The notes under the pieces were generated by a model. The model saw only the letters and a program-made list of their open reading frames with translations. It did no database searches and was not told the origin of the DNA. This document shows positions 44,180 to 52,667 of a stretch of 64,000 nucleotides of DNA, piece after piece; position 1 is the stretch's first letter, and every line of letters begins with the position of its first letter. The stretch comes from GCA-002728855 sp036340635. GTDB lineage: Bacteria; Bacteroidota; Bacteroidia; Flavobacteriales; Flavobacteriaceae. The position numbers and the translations under genes were made by a program. Where the stretch lies: contig JAYYYF010000002.1 of assembly GCA_036340635.1 (NCBI GenBank), positions 1 through 64,000 on the forward strand. Reading direction: 5' to 3'.

Positions 44180-44950
44180 ATGATAAATTATTCAAGATAT
44201 TTTGTCGAGCTTTCATATAATGGAGAAGCTTATTCAGGTTGGCAAAGACAACTGAATTCTAATTCAATACAAGAAACCCTTGAAGAAGTATTAACAAATT
44301 TATTATCAAATAAAACGATTCTTGTTGGAGCCGGCAGAACAGATGCTGGAGTACATGCAAAAAAAATGTTTGCCCATTTTGATGCTAAACTATCAATGGA
44401 AAAATATAATGAACTGAAAGACTTGATGAACAATTATTTACCTAAAGATATAGTAGTTGAAAATTTATTTCGGGTCATTTCAAAAGCACATGCACGTTAT
44501 GATGCAATATCAAGAACATATGAATACAAAATATCTACACATAAAGATTCATTTAACTTTCCATTTACCTATTATATGAAAGATGGACTTGATATTGACA
44601 ATATGAATGCAGCAGCAAACATATTATTTGAACATGAAGACTTTAAGTCGTTTTCGAAATCAAATTCAGATGTAAAAACTTTTATTTGTAAAATTGAATA
44701 TGCAAGGTGGATTTTATTGGGGAGAAAATATATTTTTAAAATTAAATCAGATCGATTTTTACGTAACATGGTTAGGGCTATTGTAGGGAGTCTTATTGAA
44801 ATAGGTTTGGGTAAAAAGAAAGTCAATGATTTCAAAAATATAATTGAAAGTAGAGACAGAAAAAATGCTGGTTACTCAGTACCCGCAAGGGGACTCTTTT
44901 TAACAGAAATAGATTATCCTAAAAACATATTTTTAAATAATGAAAATTAG
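44180..44950 (+). CDS. truA: tRNA pseudouridine synthase A
   Basis: About 256 residues from ATG 44180; the frame opens at a TTG at 44168 but the ATG gives the usual start MINYSRYFVELSYNG. The catalytic aspartate lies in GRTDAGVHA. Further TruA features are ARYDAISRTYEY and RFLRNMVRAIVG. It makes pseudouridine at positions 38-40 of the anticodon arm. The stop overlaps the start of the ABC exporter by 11 bases, so the two are coupled. Confidence 0.95.
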   Translation: MINYSRYFVELSYNGEAYSGWQRQLNSNSIQETLEEVLTNLLSNKTILVGAGRTDAGVHAKKMFAHFDAKLSMEKYNELKDLMNNYLPKDIVVENLFRVISKAHARYDAISRTYEYKISTHKDSFNFPFTYYMKDGLDIDNMNAAANILFEHEDFKSFSKSNSDVKTFICKIEYARWILLGRKYIFKIKSDRFLRNMVRAIVGSLIEIGLGKKKVNDFKNIIESRDRKNAGYSVPARGLFLTEIDYPKNIFLNNEN

Positions 44951-46703
44951 TAAAGGAAAAATTTTTGACTTTAAATTATTTTCTAAGCTAATGAAGTTTG
45001 TTAGTCTATATAAAGGGACTTACTATTTTGTATTTATTTCAGCCATTTTATTATCAGGGCTTTCAATTCTTTCACCATATCTTTTAAAAATAGTCGTTGA
45101 TGATTATATAAGATTAGGGGATTTTGATGGCATGATTTTAATTATTTCTTTAATGTTTGGAGTGTTAATTTTTGAGGTTATTTTTCAATTTTTGTTTGTT
45201 TATTATGCTAATTGGTTAGGCCAAAGAGTAATAAGGGATTTAAGGGTAAAGTTATTAGATAAAATCTTGGGTTTTAAAATGGCTTTTTTTGATAAAACTT
45301 CAGTTGGCAGATTAGTTACTAGATCTGTTAACGATATAGAAACTATAGCAAGTATTTTTTCACAAGGATTATTTATGATACTAGCAGATTTTTTAAAAAT
45401 GGGGGCAATAATTGTCGTCATGTTAATTGTCGATTGGAGATTATCTTTGATAGTATTTTCTATTTTGCCAATGATTGTCTACGCAACAAGACTTTTTCAG
45501 AGCTCTATGAAAAAAGCTTTTGAAGATGTTCGTTTACAGGTGGCAAATTTAAATTCTTTTGTCCAGGAAAGAATAAATGGAATTAAAATTGTTCAATTAT
45601 TTCACCGAGAAAATCTTGAGTTTCAAAAATTTACCAAGATTAATGAAAAGCATAAGAATGCATGGATTAGGACAGTTTGGTATAACTCTATTTTTTTTCC
45701 TATAGCTGAACTTTCTTCATCAATTGCAATTGGTTTATTAGTTTGGTTTGGAGGTCTTAATGTAATCGGAGGTGGTATAATTTCTTTGGGGACTATATTT
45801 CTTTTTGTTCAAATGTCACAAATGTTATTTCGCCCTCTACGAGCCATAGCTGATAAATTTAACACTCTTCAAATGGGAATGGTAGCCTCAGATAGAGTTT
45901 TTAAAATTATTGAACTAAATAAAAGAATAGATGATACGGGGACCAAATTCCCAAAAAAAATGAACGGAGCAATCTCCTTCAAGAATGTTTATTTTTCTTA
46001 TTTAAAGGATGAACAAGTTCTCCATGGAATTGAGTTTGATGTTGAAGCAGGTGAAAAAATAGCCATAGTAGGATCTACAGGTGCTGGAAAATCTACTATA
46101 ATTAATTTATTATCCAGATTTTATGAAAATGACATTGGCTTAATAACCCTTGATGGTATATCAATAAAAGATTTTTCGATTCAATCCTTACGAAAACATG
46201 TCGGAGTTGTTTTACAAGATGTATTTCTGTTTGCTGATACAATATTTAACAATATAGTTCTTTTCAATCCAGAGATTAAAAAAGAAGATGTTTATAAAGC
46301 TGCAAAAAAAATTGGAGTTCATGAATTTATTTCTTCTCTGCCAGGAGGATATGAATACAATGTTAGAGAAAGAGGGGTAATGCTTTCTTCTGGACAGAGG
46401 CAATTAATTGCCTTCTTAAGAATTTACTTGTCTAACCCAAGTGTTTTGGTTTTAGATGAAGCCACTTCTTCAATAGATTCTTATTCAGAAGAACTTATAC
46501 AAAAATCATTAAAAAAAATCACAGAAAAAAAGACAGCTATAGTAATTGCACATCGATTATCAACGATAAAGAATTCCGATCGAATTATTGTTATGGACAA
46601 GGGTAGAATTGTTGAGATTGGCAGTCATGATGAACTGATTTCAATAGATGGAGGTCACTACTCTCAACTATATCAGATTCAATTTTTACAGCAGGCAGTT
46701 TAG
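44940..46703 (+). CDS. ABC exporter, fused permease and ATPase (MsbA-like)
   Basis: 587 residues. The N-terminal half has six membrane helices (TM1 near residues 28-48). The C-terminal nucleotide-binding domain has Walker A GSTGAGKST, Q-loop VVLQDVFLFADT, signature LSSGQRQLIAF (SSGQ in place of SGGQ) and VLDEATSSIDS, with the switch His in IAHRLSTI. It should work as a homodimer exporting lipid or another amphipathic substrate; MsbA-type lipid A transport is possible but unproven. It follows truA by overlap and converges on cdaA with a 4-base overlap. Confidence 0.92.
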   Translation: MKISKGKIFDFKLFSKLMKFVSLYKGTYYFVFISAILLSGLSILSPYLLKIVVDDYIRLGDFDGMILIISLMFGVLIFEVIFQFLFVYYANWLGQRVIRDLRVKLLDKILGFKMAFFDKTSVGRLVTRSVNDIETIASIFSQGLFMILADFLKMGAIIVVMLIVDWRLSLIVFSILPMIVYATRLFQSSMKKAFEDVRLQVANLNSFVQERINGIKIVQLFHRENLEFQKFTKINEKHKNAWIRTVWYNSIFFPIAELSSSIAIGLLVWFGGLNVIGGGIISLGTIFLFVQMSQMLFRPLRAIADKFNTLQMGMVASDRVFKIIELNKRIDDTGTKFPKKMNGAISFKNVYFSYLKDEQVLHGIEFDVEAGEKIAIVGSTGAGKSTIINLLSRFYENDIGLITLDGISIKDFSIQSLRKHVGVVLQDVFLFADTIFNNIVLFNPEIKKEDVYKAAKKIGVHEFISSLPGGYEYNVRERGVMLSSGQRQLIAFLRIYLSNPSVLVLDEATSSIDSYSEELIQKSLKKITEKKTAIVIAHRLSTIKNSDRIIVMDKGRIVEIGSHDELISIDGGHYSQLYQIQFLQQAV

Positions 46704-47488
46704 ATTAGGAGATCCTCTGTAAGTAGTCTTCTTAGATCATCAATGTTTTTGAAGGAATAAAATTCTCCATTTTTAATATATGAAATTTTACCGCTCTGTT
46801 CTGAAATAACTATAGCCAATGCATCAGTTTTTTCTGTAATTCCAAATCCAGCTCGATGCCTTAACCCAAAACGAGTTGGTATAGAACTTGATTCTGAAAC
46901 AGGCAGAACAACTCTTGTAGCAGTAACAAAATTATCTTTAATAATTATTGCACCATCATGAAGAGGACTGTTTTTAAAAAAAATGGTCTCTAAGATTTCT
47001 TTTGTTAATTCTATATTTACTTTTTCACCTGTTTCTTTAACAAATTCAAGACTGTTTTCTCTTTCTAGTACAATAATCGCCCCAGTTTTTTCTAGAGCCA
47101 TTTTTTCACAGGAAGATAAAAGAACTGTAAGATTAACTTTTAATAAACTTTTATCTTGATTAAGAAAATTAAAATATTTTATAACATTTCTTCTGGAAGC
47201 AAAATTAGTTGAGCCGATAAGCAATAAAAATTTCCTGATTTCTTGTTGAAAAACAACTATCAAGGCAAAAAATCCAACGCTGATAAAATTTCCTAAAATA
47301 TTAGATAGAACATCGAGATTAAGTAAGTCAGTAATTTTCCAAATAAAATAAATTATGACAATTCCAATGAAAATATTTATTGCTACAGTTCCTTTTACAA
47401 GTTTATATAGATAGAAAAGCAACAAAGCTACAAGAAGAATATCAAGTACATCTGTTATGGAAATATCAATAAAATCAAATTGGTTCAA
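46700..47488 (-). CDS. cdaA: Diadenylate cyclase CdaA
   Basis: 262 residues. Three N-terminal membrane helices (about 10-90) are followed by the DAC domain with the catalytic motifs DGAIII and GLRHRAGFGITEKTDA (RHR). It condenses two ATP into cyclic di-AMP, a signal controlling potassium balance, cell wall and osmotic state. It is the CdaA type because of the membrane helices, not DisA or CdaS. Its usual Firmicutes partner cdaR is not adjacent; folP follows upstream on the same strand, 30 bases away. Confidence 0.95.
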   Translation of the reverse strand: MNQFDFIDISITDVLDILLVALLLFYLYKLVKGTVAINIFIGIVIIYFIWKITDLLNLDVLSNILGNFISVGFFALIVVFQQEIRKFLLLIGSTNFASRRNVIKYFNFLNQDKSLLKVNLTVLLSSCEKMALEKTGAIIVLERENSLEFVKETGEKVNIELTKEILETIFFKNSPLHDGAIIIKDNFVTATRVVLPVSESSSIPTRFGLRHRAGFGITEKTDALAIVISEQSGKISYIKNGEFYSFKNIDDLRRLLTEDLLI

Positions 47489-47518
47489 TGTAGCCTTTTT
47501 TGTAAAATTATGAAACTA

Positions 47519-48337
47519 TTAGAGTGCTTGCAACAAATCAATGCATTCTTTCGCCTCATGAACATCATGAACTCTTAATATATTTGCTCCTTTTAAAAGT
47601 GCTACAGAGTTTAAAATGGTTGTTCCATTTAAAGCCTTCTCTGGATCAATTTTTAATTTTTTATAAATCATCGATTTTCTAGAAATTCCAACTAAAATTG
47701 GAAGTTCAAGCACCTTAAATAATTCTAGATTCTTCATTATGAAATAATCATTTTCAATCGTTTTAGAAAATCCAAAACCAGGATCAATTATAATATCGTT
47801 CAACCCATTTTTATAAGCTTTTTTTATGTTAGTCGAAAAATAGAACAAGGCTTTTTGAACTATATTTTCAAAATTTATTTCTTTTCCAATTTGGATGGGA
47901 TTTATTTCATTAAATGTTAACACATATGGAACTTTATTTTCACCTGCAATTTCCATAAGCTTTGGATCATATTGCCCAGCAGATATATCATTAACAATGG
48001 AAACACCCATTTCAATGCATTTTAATGCTATTGAGTGATAAAAAGTATCTACTGAAAATATTATTTCAGGAAATTCCTTTATAAGGGCTTCAACTATAGG
48101 AATTAATCGTTTTTCTTCTTCCTTTTCTGAAATTTTATTCCCTCCAGGTCTTGTACTGTTACCTCCTATATCTATAAAAGAGGCACCTTCATTAATCATT
48201 TTATACGTTTGATTGATTGAGCTTTTGAGGCTATTATATTTGCCTCCGTCATAAAATGAGTCGGGGGTAAGATTTAATATTCCCATTATTTTAGGAACCA
48301 AAAGATTAACTAACCTTCCTTTGCAGTTTATAGTCAT
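47519..48337 (-). CDS. folP: Dihydropteroate synthase
   Basis: 272 residues. Pterin and pABA-site motifs: GILNLTPDSFYDGG, DIGGNSTRPGG, FSVDTFY, VNDISAGQ, DPGFGFSKT, LPILVGISRKS and RVHDVHEA. It joins 6-hydroxymethyl-dihydropterin pyrophosphate to p-aminobenzoate in folate synthesis and is the sulfonamide target. It lies upstream of cdaA on the minus strand and is divergent from the DUF1599 gene. Confidence 0.96.
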   Translation of the reverse strand: MTINCKGRLVNLLVPKIMGILNLTPDSFYDGGKYNSLKSSINQTYKMINEGASFIDIGGNSTRPGGNKISEKEEEKRLIPIVEALIKEFPEIIFSVDTFYHSIALKCIEMGVSIVNDISAGQYDPKLMEIAGENKVPYVLTFNEINPIQIGKEINFENIVQKALFYFSTNIKKAYKNGLNDIIIDPGFGFSKTIENDYFIMKNLELFKVLELPILVGISRKSMIYKKLKIDPEKALNGTTILNSVALLKGANILRVHDVHEAKECIDLLQAL

Positions 48338-48431
48338 ATTCTTTTAAGATATATTTTAAAACTTTTTGAATCTAATTTTAAGTACTTAAAAAATTTGCCG
48401 AAATTTACACTAAAATATATAAATAGTTTTC

Positions 48432-48974
48432 ATGGCAGCTACTGAAGTTGAGTATGAGAAAGTAATAGATGAGTGTAGAGCACTTTTTCAAAAAAAAATG
48501 AAAGATTATGGTTCTGCCTGGAGAATTTTAAGAGTTTCTTCTTTGACAGATCAAATTTATATAAAAGCACAGAGGATAAGAAGCTTACAACTAAAGAAAA
48601 CTCAAAAAATTAATGAGGGTGAAGTCCCTGAGTTTATAGGGATAGTTAATTATTCAATTATGGCTCTTATACAAATTGAAAAAGGGGTATCTGAGACACC
48701 AGATTTAATGGAAAAAGAGATTATTTTGTTTTACAATGAAAAAGTTAAAGCTACTTTTGAATTAATGCTAGCAAAAAATCACGATTATGGTGAAGCATGG
48801 AGAGACATGAGAATAAGTTCATTAACCGATTTAATTTTACAGAAACTAATACGTGTAAAAAAGATTGAAGAGAATTTAGGGAAAACTCTTGTTAGTGAAG
48901 GTATTGAAGCAAATTTTCAAGACATTATAAATTATGCTGTTTTTGCACTAATTCACATTGAGGCATTTAAATAA
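48432..48974 (+). CDS. DUF1599 protein with internal tandem duplication
   Basis: 180 residues made of two clear copies of a roughly 70-residue helical unit. KMKDYGSAWRILRVSSLTD (residues 22-40) mirrors NHDYGEAWRDMRISSLTD (116-133), and both units end in a helix of the type INYAVFALIHIE (IVNYSIMALIQIE in the first). This is the DUF1599 or nucleotide-modification-associated domain 1 fold; the biochemical function is unsettled. It leads the + strand run tpiA-clpS-GPx-transsulfuration-bshB1 with an 11-base gap to tpiA, so it is probably housekeeping here and not phage-derived. Confidence 0.88.
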   Translation: MAATEVEYEKVIDECRALFQKKMKDYGSAWRILRVSSLTDQIYIKAQRIRSLQLKKTQKINEGEVPEFIGIVNYSIMALIQIEKGVSETPDLMEKEIILFYNEKVKATFELMLAKNHDYGEAWRDMRISSLTDLILQKLIRVKKIEENLGKTLVSEGIEANFQDIINYAVFALIHIEAFK

Positions 48975-48985
48975 ATTTTAGCTTT

Positions 48986-49735
48986 ATGAGGAAAAAAATT
49001 GTTGCTGGGAATTGGAAAATGAACAATGATAAGGGGGAAACAAAAACTCTTATTGACTCTCTTATTCCAATTCCTTTAGCTGAAGGGATTAGAGTAATGA
49101 TAGCACCCTCTTATATCCACCTTAGTGATGCCGTCAAGATGGTTAAAGACTCTAAAATTGAAATTCTTGCTCAGAATATGCACTTCTCAAATTCTGGTGC
49201 TTATACTGGTGAAATATCTGCAAAAATGTTGAAAAGCATTGGGGTGAAAAATGTAATTCTAGGACATTCTGAAAGAAGAACTTATTATAATGAGACAGAA
49301 GTCTCTCTTAAGGAAAAAATTAAAATGGCTATAAAAAATGATTTTGGAATAATTTTTTGTTTTGGTGAGCAATTGTCTGACAGGAAAAATGGAAAACATT
49401 TTGATGTTATAGAAAATCAATTAAGGATACCCTTGTTTGATTTAGGATTAAGTGATTGGAATAATATAAATCTTGCATATGAACCGGTTTGGGCAATTGG
49501 GACAGGTGAAACGGCAACTCCTGATCAAGTTCAAGAAATGCATTGTTTTATCAGGGGTTTGATCAGTAAAAATTACAATTCTGAAATGGCTGATAGTGTA
49601 TCCATACTATACGGGGGAAGTTTGAAATCAAGCAATGCTAAAGAAATATTTTCGCAAAATGATGTTGATGGAGGTCTTATAGGTGGAGCATCATTAAATT
49701 TTGAAGAATTCACTAAAATTATTAAATCAATATAA
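48986..49735 (+). CDS. tpiA: Triosephosphate isomerase
   Basis: 249 residues. Active-site residues are all present: Asn/Lys in AGNWKMN, His in LGHSERR, Glu in AYEPVWAIGTGETA, and the phosphate loop ILYGGSLK. It interconverts dihydroxyacetone phosphate and glyceraldehyde-3-phosphate. Its stop overlaps the next start by one base (TAATG), which couples it to clpS. Confidence 0.97.
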   Translation: MRKKIVAGNWKMNNDKGETKTLIDSLIPIPLAEGIRVMIAPSYIHLSDAVKMVKDSKIEILAQNMHFSNSGAYTGEISAKMLKSIGVKNVILGHSERRTYYNETEVSLKEKIKMAIKNDFGIIFCFGEQLSDRKNGKHFDVIENQLRIPLFDLGLSDWNNINLAYEPVWAIGTGETATPDQVQEMHCFIRGLISKNYNSEMADSVSILYGGSLKSSNAKEIFSQNDVDGGLIGGASLNFEEFTKIIKSI

Positions 49736-50043
49736 TGTTTAGATTTTACGAAGAAATATTTTATAAAGACAAACCTCAAATTAACAAGGAAGAGGATGTA
49801 GATTTAATTATTGATACTGGTCAGGAATACGAATTAATATTGTTTAATGATGATGTGAATACTTTTGATCATGTTATTGAGACCTTGGTTTCAGTTTGTA
49901 ATCATACTCATGAGCAGGCTGAACAATGTGCTTATATTGTCCATTTTTCAGGAAAGTGTACTGTTAAGAAAGGTAAATATAGGCACTTAGAGCCTCTTTG
50001 CTTAAAATTATTGCAGGCCGATCTCTCAGCTGAAATCAATTAA
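49735..50043 (+). CDS. clpS: ATP-dependent Clp protease adaptor ClpS
   Basis: 102 residues. The ClpS core starts near residue 32 with LILFNDDVNTFDHVIETL, where the Asn-Asp-Asp element binds the N-degron amino group, followed by HEQAEQCAYIVHFSGKC and KKGKYRHLEPL. It hands N-end-rule substrates to ClpA/ClpC. The N-terminal 30 residues are acidic and probably unstructured. The start codon overlaps the tpiA stop. Confidence 0.93.
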   Translation: MFRFYEEIFYKDKPQINKEEDVDLIIDTGQEYELILFNDDVNTFDHVIETLVSVCNHTHEQAEQCAYIVHFSGKCTVKKGKYRHLEPLCLKLLQADLSAEIN

Positions 50044-50065
50044 AAACTAATCTCAAGAAGATAAA

Positions 50066-50617
50066 ATGGGAAGATTTTTATTTTTTACTTTTTTTTTATT
50101 AAAACTTAATTATGCTCAAAATACTATATCTATGAATCAAACAATTTATCAGTTTTCCGTTGAAGACATTAATGGAGATTATTTTAATTTTTCAGAACTT
50201 AAAGGAAAAAAAATAATGGTTGTAAATACTGCGTCTAAATGTGGTTTAACACCTCAGTACGATGAGTTACAGAAATTATATGAAAAATATAAAGATGATA
50301 ATTTTATAATCATTGGATTTCCTGCAAATAATTTTTTACGGCAAGAACCGGGAAGTAACAATGAAATTGCTACATTTTGTAAAAAAAATTATGGCGTTAC
50401 ATTTCCTATGATGTCAAAAATATCAGTAAAAGGGAAAGACATTCATCCGATATATGATTTTTTGACTAAAAAAGAGCTAAATGGTTATAAGGATTCTTTT
50501 GTCATGTGGAATTTCCAAAAGTATTTAATTAGTTCAAAAGGTATTTTAGAAAAAATTGTGTCGCCTTGGACTCTTCCATTTGATGATAAAATTTTATCTT
50601 GGATTGAAGAAAAATGA
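50066..50617 (+). CDS. Glutathione peroxidase-family thiol peroxidase (Cys type)
   Basis: 183 residues. The peroxidatic residue is Cys in NTASKCGLTPQY; the partner motifs GFPANNFLRQEPG and MWNFQKYLI supply Gln, Trp and Asn. It is a cysteine, not selenocysteine, enzyme, and such enzymes usually take electrons from thioredoxin. The first 22 residues form a signal peptide (ends YAQN), which would export the protein; a start at ATG 50132 would instead give a 161-residue cytosolic form of normal family length. Its stop overlaps the next start (ATGA). In this operon it sits between clpS and sulfur and bacillithiol genes. Confidence 0.92.
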   Translation: MGRFLFFTFFLLKLNYAQNTISMNQTIYQFSVEDINGDYFNFSELKGKKIMVVNTASKCGLTPQYDELQKLYEKYKDDNFIIIGFPANNFLRQEPGSNNEIATFCKKNYGVTFPMMSKISVKGKDIHPIYDFLTKKELNGYKDSFVMWNFQKYLISSKGILEKIVSPWTLPFDDKILSWIEEK

Positions 50618-51777
50618 GTGATTTGAAATTCAAGAATAAAACAGTATGTGTGCATTCAGGAGAGCTTAAAGATCTTGAATACAAAGGAGCAGTTTCTCCT
50701 CTTTACATGAGCACTTCATATGCTTTTGAAGGAGTTGATTCTAAGCGTTACCCTAGATATTTCAATACTCCAAACCAAACTAGTTTAGCAAAAAGGATTG
50801 CTGCTTTAGAAAAAGGGGAGAAGGGGTTGATATTCAGTTCTGGAATGGCTGCGATTAGCTCCTCTTTATTTTCAAATTTAGAATCCGGAAATCATGTTAT
50901 TTTTCAAAATGATCTTTATGGGGGGACCAGAAACTTTATAAAAAAGCAATTTCCGAAATATGGTATAGAATTTTCTTTTTCTAAAGGACTTAAGTTTTCA
51001 GATTTTCAAAAAGAAGTAAAATCTAATACGGTGGGAATTTATATTGAGACTCCTAGTAATCCACTTTTAAAAATAATCAACCTAAAAGAAATATCTGAAT
51101 TTGCTAAAGACAAAAGATTTTGGACTATTATTGATAATACATTTGCTTCACCAGTAAATCAAAATCCAATAAATTTTGGTATCGATATGGTTGTTCATAG
51201 TGCTACAAAATATTTAGGGGGGCACAGCGACATTTGTTCTGGAGCTGTTGTTTCAAGCAGTTTTTATATAAATAAAATACATGATCATGCGAAAAATTTT
51301 GGAGGAAGTCCTAGCGAGTTTTCTACTTGGTTGCTTGAGAGAAGTGTTAAGACAGTTTTTTTAAGAGTGGAGGAACAAAATAAAAATGCTATGAATTTGG
51401 CAAAATTTCTTCAACAAAATGAATTTGTGTTATCTGTAAATTATCCAGGATTAGAATCACACCCTGATCATTTTATAGCAAAAAGTCAAATGCATGGAGG
51501 TTTTGGCGGCATACTTTCATTTGAGATTAACAAAAATATTGATGCTTCTAAGTTTTTGAAAGCCCTAAGATTGATAAAGCCTACTACTAGCCTTGGAGGT
51601 GTTGAGAGTACATTAATTATACCAAAATCTGCTTCCCATGCTTTACTTTCAGACATAGAAAGGCGTGATCAGGGGATATCTGATAACTTGATTCGCCTTT
51701 CAGTTGGAATAGAAGATATAGAAGATATTAAATTGGATTTGATTAACTCATTAAATTTTGCTGCCGATGAAAGTTGA
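50614..51777 (+). CDS. PLP-dependent transsulfuration enzyme (Cys/Met metabolism)
   Basis: 387 residues, fold-type I. The PLP lysine lies in VHSATKYLGGHSD; other family marks are YPRYFNTPNQTSLAKRIAAL, GLIFSSGMAAISS, LYGGTRN, ETPSNPLL, DNTFASP, and SLGGVESTL near the C-terminus. It may be cystathionine gamma-synthase, cystathionine beta- or gamma-lyase, or methionine gamma-lyase; sequence alone does not separate these. It overlaps the upstream peroxidase by four bases and bshB1 by 11. Confidence 0.9.
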   Translation: MSDLKFKNKTVCVHSGELKDLEYKGAVSPLYMSTSYAFEGVDSKRYPRYFNTPNQTSLAKRIAALEKGEKGLIFSSGMAAISSSLFSNLESGNHVIFQNDLYGGTRNFIKKQFPKYGIEFSFSKGLKFSDFQKEVKSNTVGIYIETPSNPLLKIINLKEISEFAKDKRFWTIIDNTFASPVNQNPINFGIDMVVHSATKYLGGHSDICSGAVVSSSFYINKIHDHAKNFGGSPSEFSTWLLERSVKTVFLRVEEQNKNAMNLAKFLQQNEFVLSVNYPGLESHPDHFIAKSQMHGGFGGILSFEINKNIDASKFLKALRLIKPTTSLGGVESTLIIPKSASHALLSDIERRDQGISDNLIRLSVGIEDIEDIKLDLINSLNFAADES

Positions 51778-52486
51778 TATTTTAGCATTTGGTGCTCATC
51801 CTGACGATGTTGAGTTAGGTTGTGGAGGAACAATAGCAAAAGCTATTTCAAAAGGTAAAAAAGTCGGAATAATTGACTTAACAAGAGGTGAATTAGGAAC
51901 TCGCGGGAATATTGATGTTAGAGACAAGGAATCCAAAGAAGCTGCTAAAATTTTAGGAGTTGAATTTAGGGAAAACCTAAATTTAAAGGATGGTTTCATT
52001 TTAAATGATAGAGAATCACAGGAAAAAGTTATCAAAATTATTAGAGCATATAAACCCGATGTTGTTTTGTGTAATGCGATTAAAGATAGGCACATAGATC
52101 ATTCTCGAGCATCAGACTTAGTAAGTAGTTCATGCTTTCTAAGTGGTTTAGAGAAGCTAAAGACAATTGAAGGGGAAAACTTTTCAAATAATAGTTGGCG
52201 TCCTAAACATATTTTTCATTATATGCAATGGGAAGATTTGAAACCTGATTTTGTTGTAGATATATCAGGATTTCTTGAAACAAAAATGAAGGCCGTTAAA
52301 GCTTTTAAAAGTCAAGTTTATGACAAAGATTCTAATGAGACTGAAACACCTACAAGTTCAATTAATTTTCTTAGTTCGATAGAAGCGAGAGCACAAAACT
52401 TAGGCCGCCTTATATTTTCTAATTCAGCTGAAGGTTATACTACAGAAAGGTATCTTGCTGTTGAAGATTTTGACGCTTTGCTTTAA
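51767..52486 (+). CDS. bshB1: Bacillithiol biosynthesis deacetylase BshB1
   Basis: About 239 residues from ATG 51767; the frame extends back to a TTG at 51758 but MKVDILAFGAHPDDVE is the family start. Zinc ligands are in HPDD (His, Asp) and HIDH (second His), with ELGCGGT between. The LmbE/PIG-L-type enzyme removes acetyl from GlcNAc-malate, the second step of bacillithiol synthesis. bshA (glycosyltransferase) and bshC (cysteine ligase) are not in the window. It is the last gene of the tpiA-to-bshB1 run. Confidence 0.92.
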   Translation: MKVDILAFGAHPDDVELGCGGTIAKAISKGKKVGIIDLTRGELGTRGNIDVRDKESKEAAKILGVEFRENLNLKDGFILNDRESQEKVIKIIRAYKPDVVLCNAIKDRHIDHSRASDLVSSSCFLSGLEKLKTIEGENFSNNSWRPKHIFHYMQWEDLKPDFVVDISGFLETKMKAVKAFKSQVYDKDSNETETPTSSINFLSSIEARAQNLGRLIFSNSAEGYTTERYLAVEDFDALL

Positions 52487-52505
52487 ATTATTGCCTAAAT
52501 AATTA

Positions 52506-52513
52506 TAAATTTG
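52506..52513 (+). promoter_or_regulatory. Promoter -7 box for tRNA-His
   Basis: TAAATTTG followed by G, 11 bases before the tRNA. No TTG at the ideal distance. Confidence 0.45.
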
Positions 52514-52524
52514 GTCACTTATTT

Positions 52525-52602
52525 GGTGGTTGTAGCTCAGCTGGTTAGAGCGCTAGATTGTGGTTCTAGATGTCGCCGGTTCGAATCCGGTCTTCCACCC
52601 CA
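52525..52602 (+). tRNA. tRNA-His (anticodon GUG)
   Basis: The anticodon stem-loop CTAGA-TTGTGGT-TCTAG gives anticodon GTG. The extra G at position -1 (52525) pairs with C73, as expected for tRNA-His, and CCA follows directly in the DNA (52600-52602). The acceptor stem GTGGTTG against CTTCCAC has two adjacent U-U mismatches at pairs 5-68 and 6-67; all other pairs are sound. A rho-independent terminator follows. Confidence 0.95.
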
Positions 52603-52611
52603 ATTTTTTTT

Positions 52612-52641
52612 AAAACCCCCTAAAAAATCAGGGGGTTTTTT
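52612..52641 (+). terminator. Rho-independent terminator after tRNA-His
   Basis: AAAACCCCC (52612-52620), loop of ten bases, GGGGGTTTT (52631-52639) and a short T run. It is a nine-pair stem with five G-C pairs, the clearest terminator in the window, and ends the tRNA transcript before the convergent OMP gene. Confidence 0.8.
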
Positions 52642-52667
52642 ATAAGCGTTAACAACTTGAAATACTT

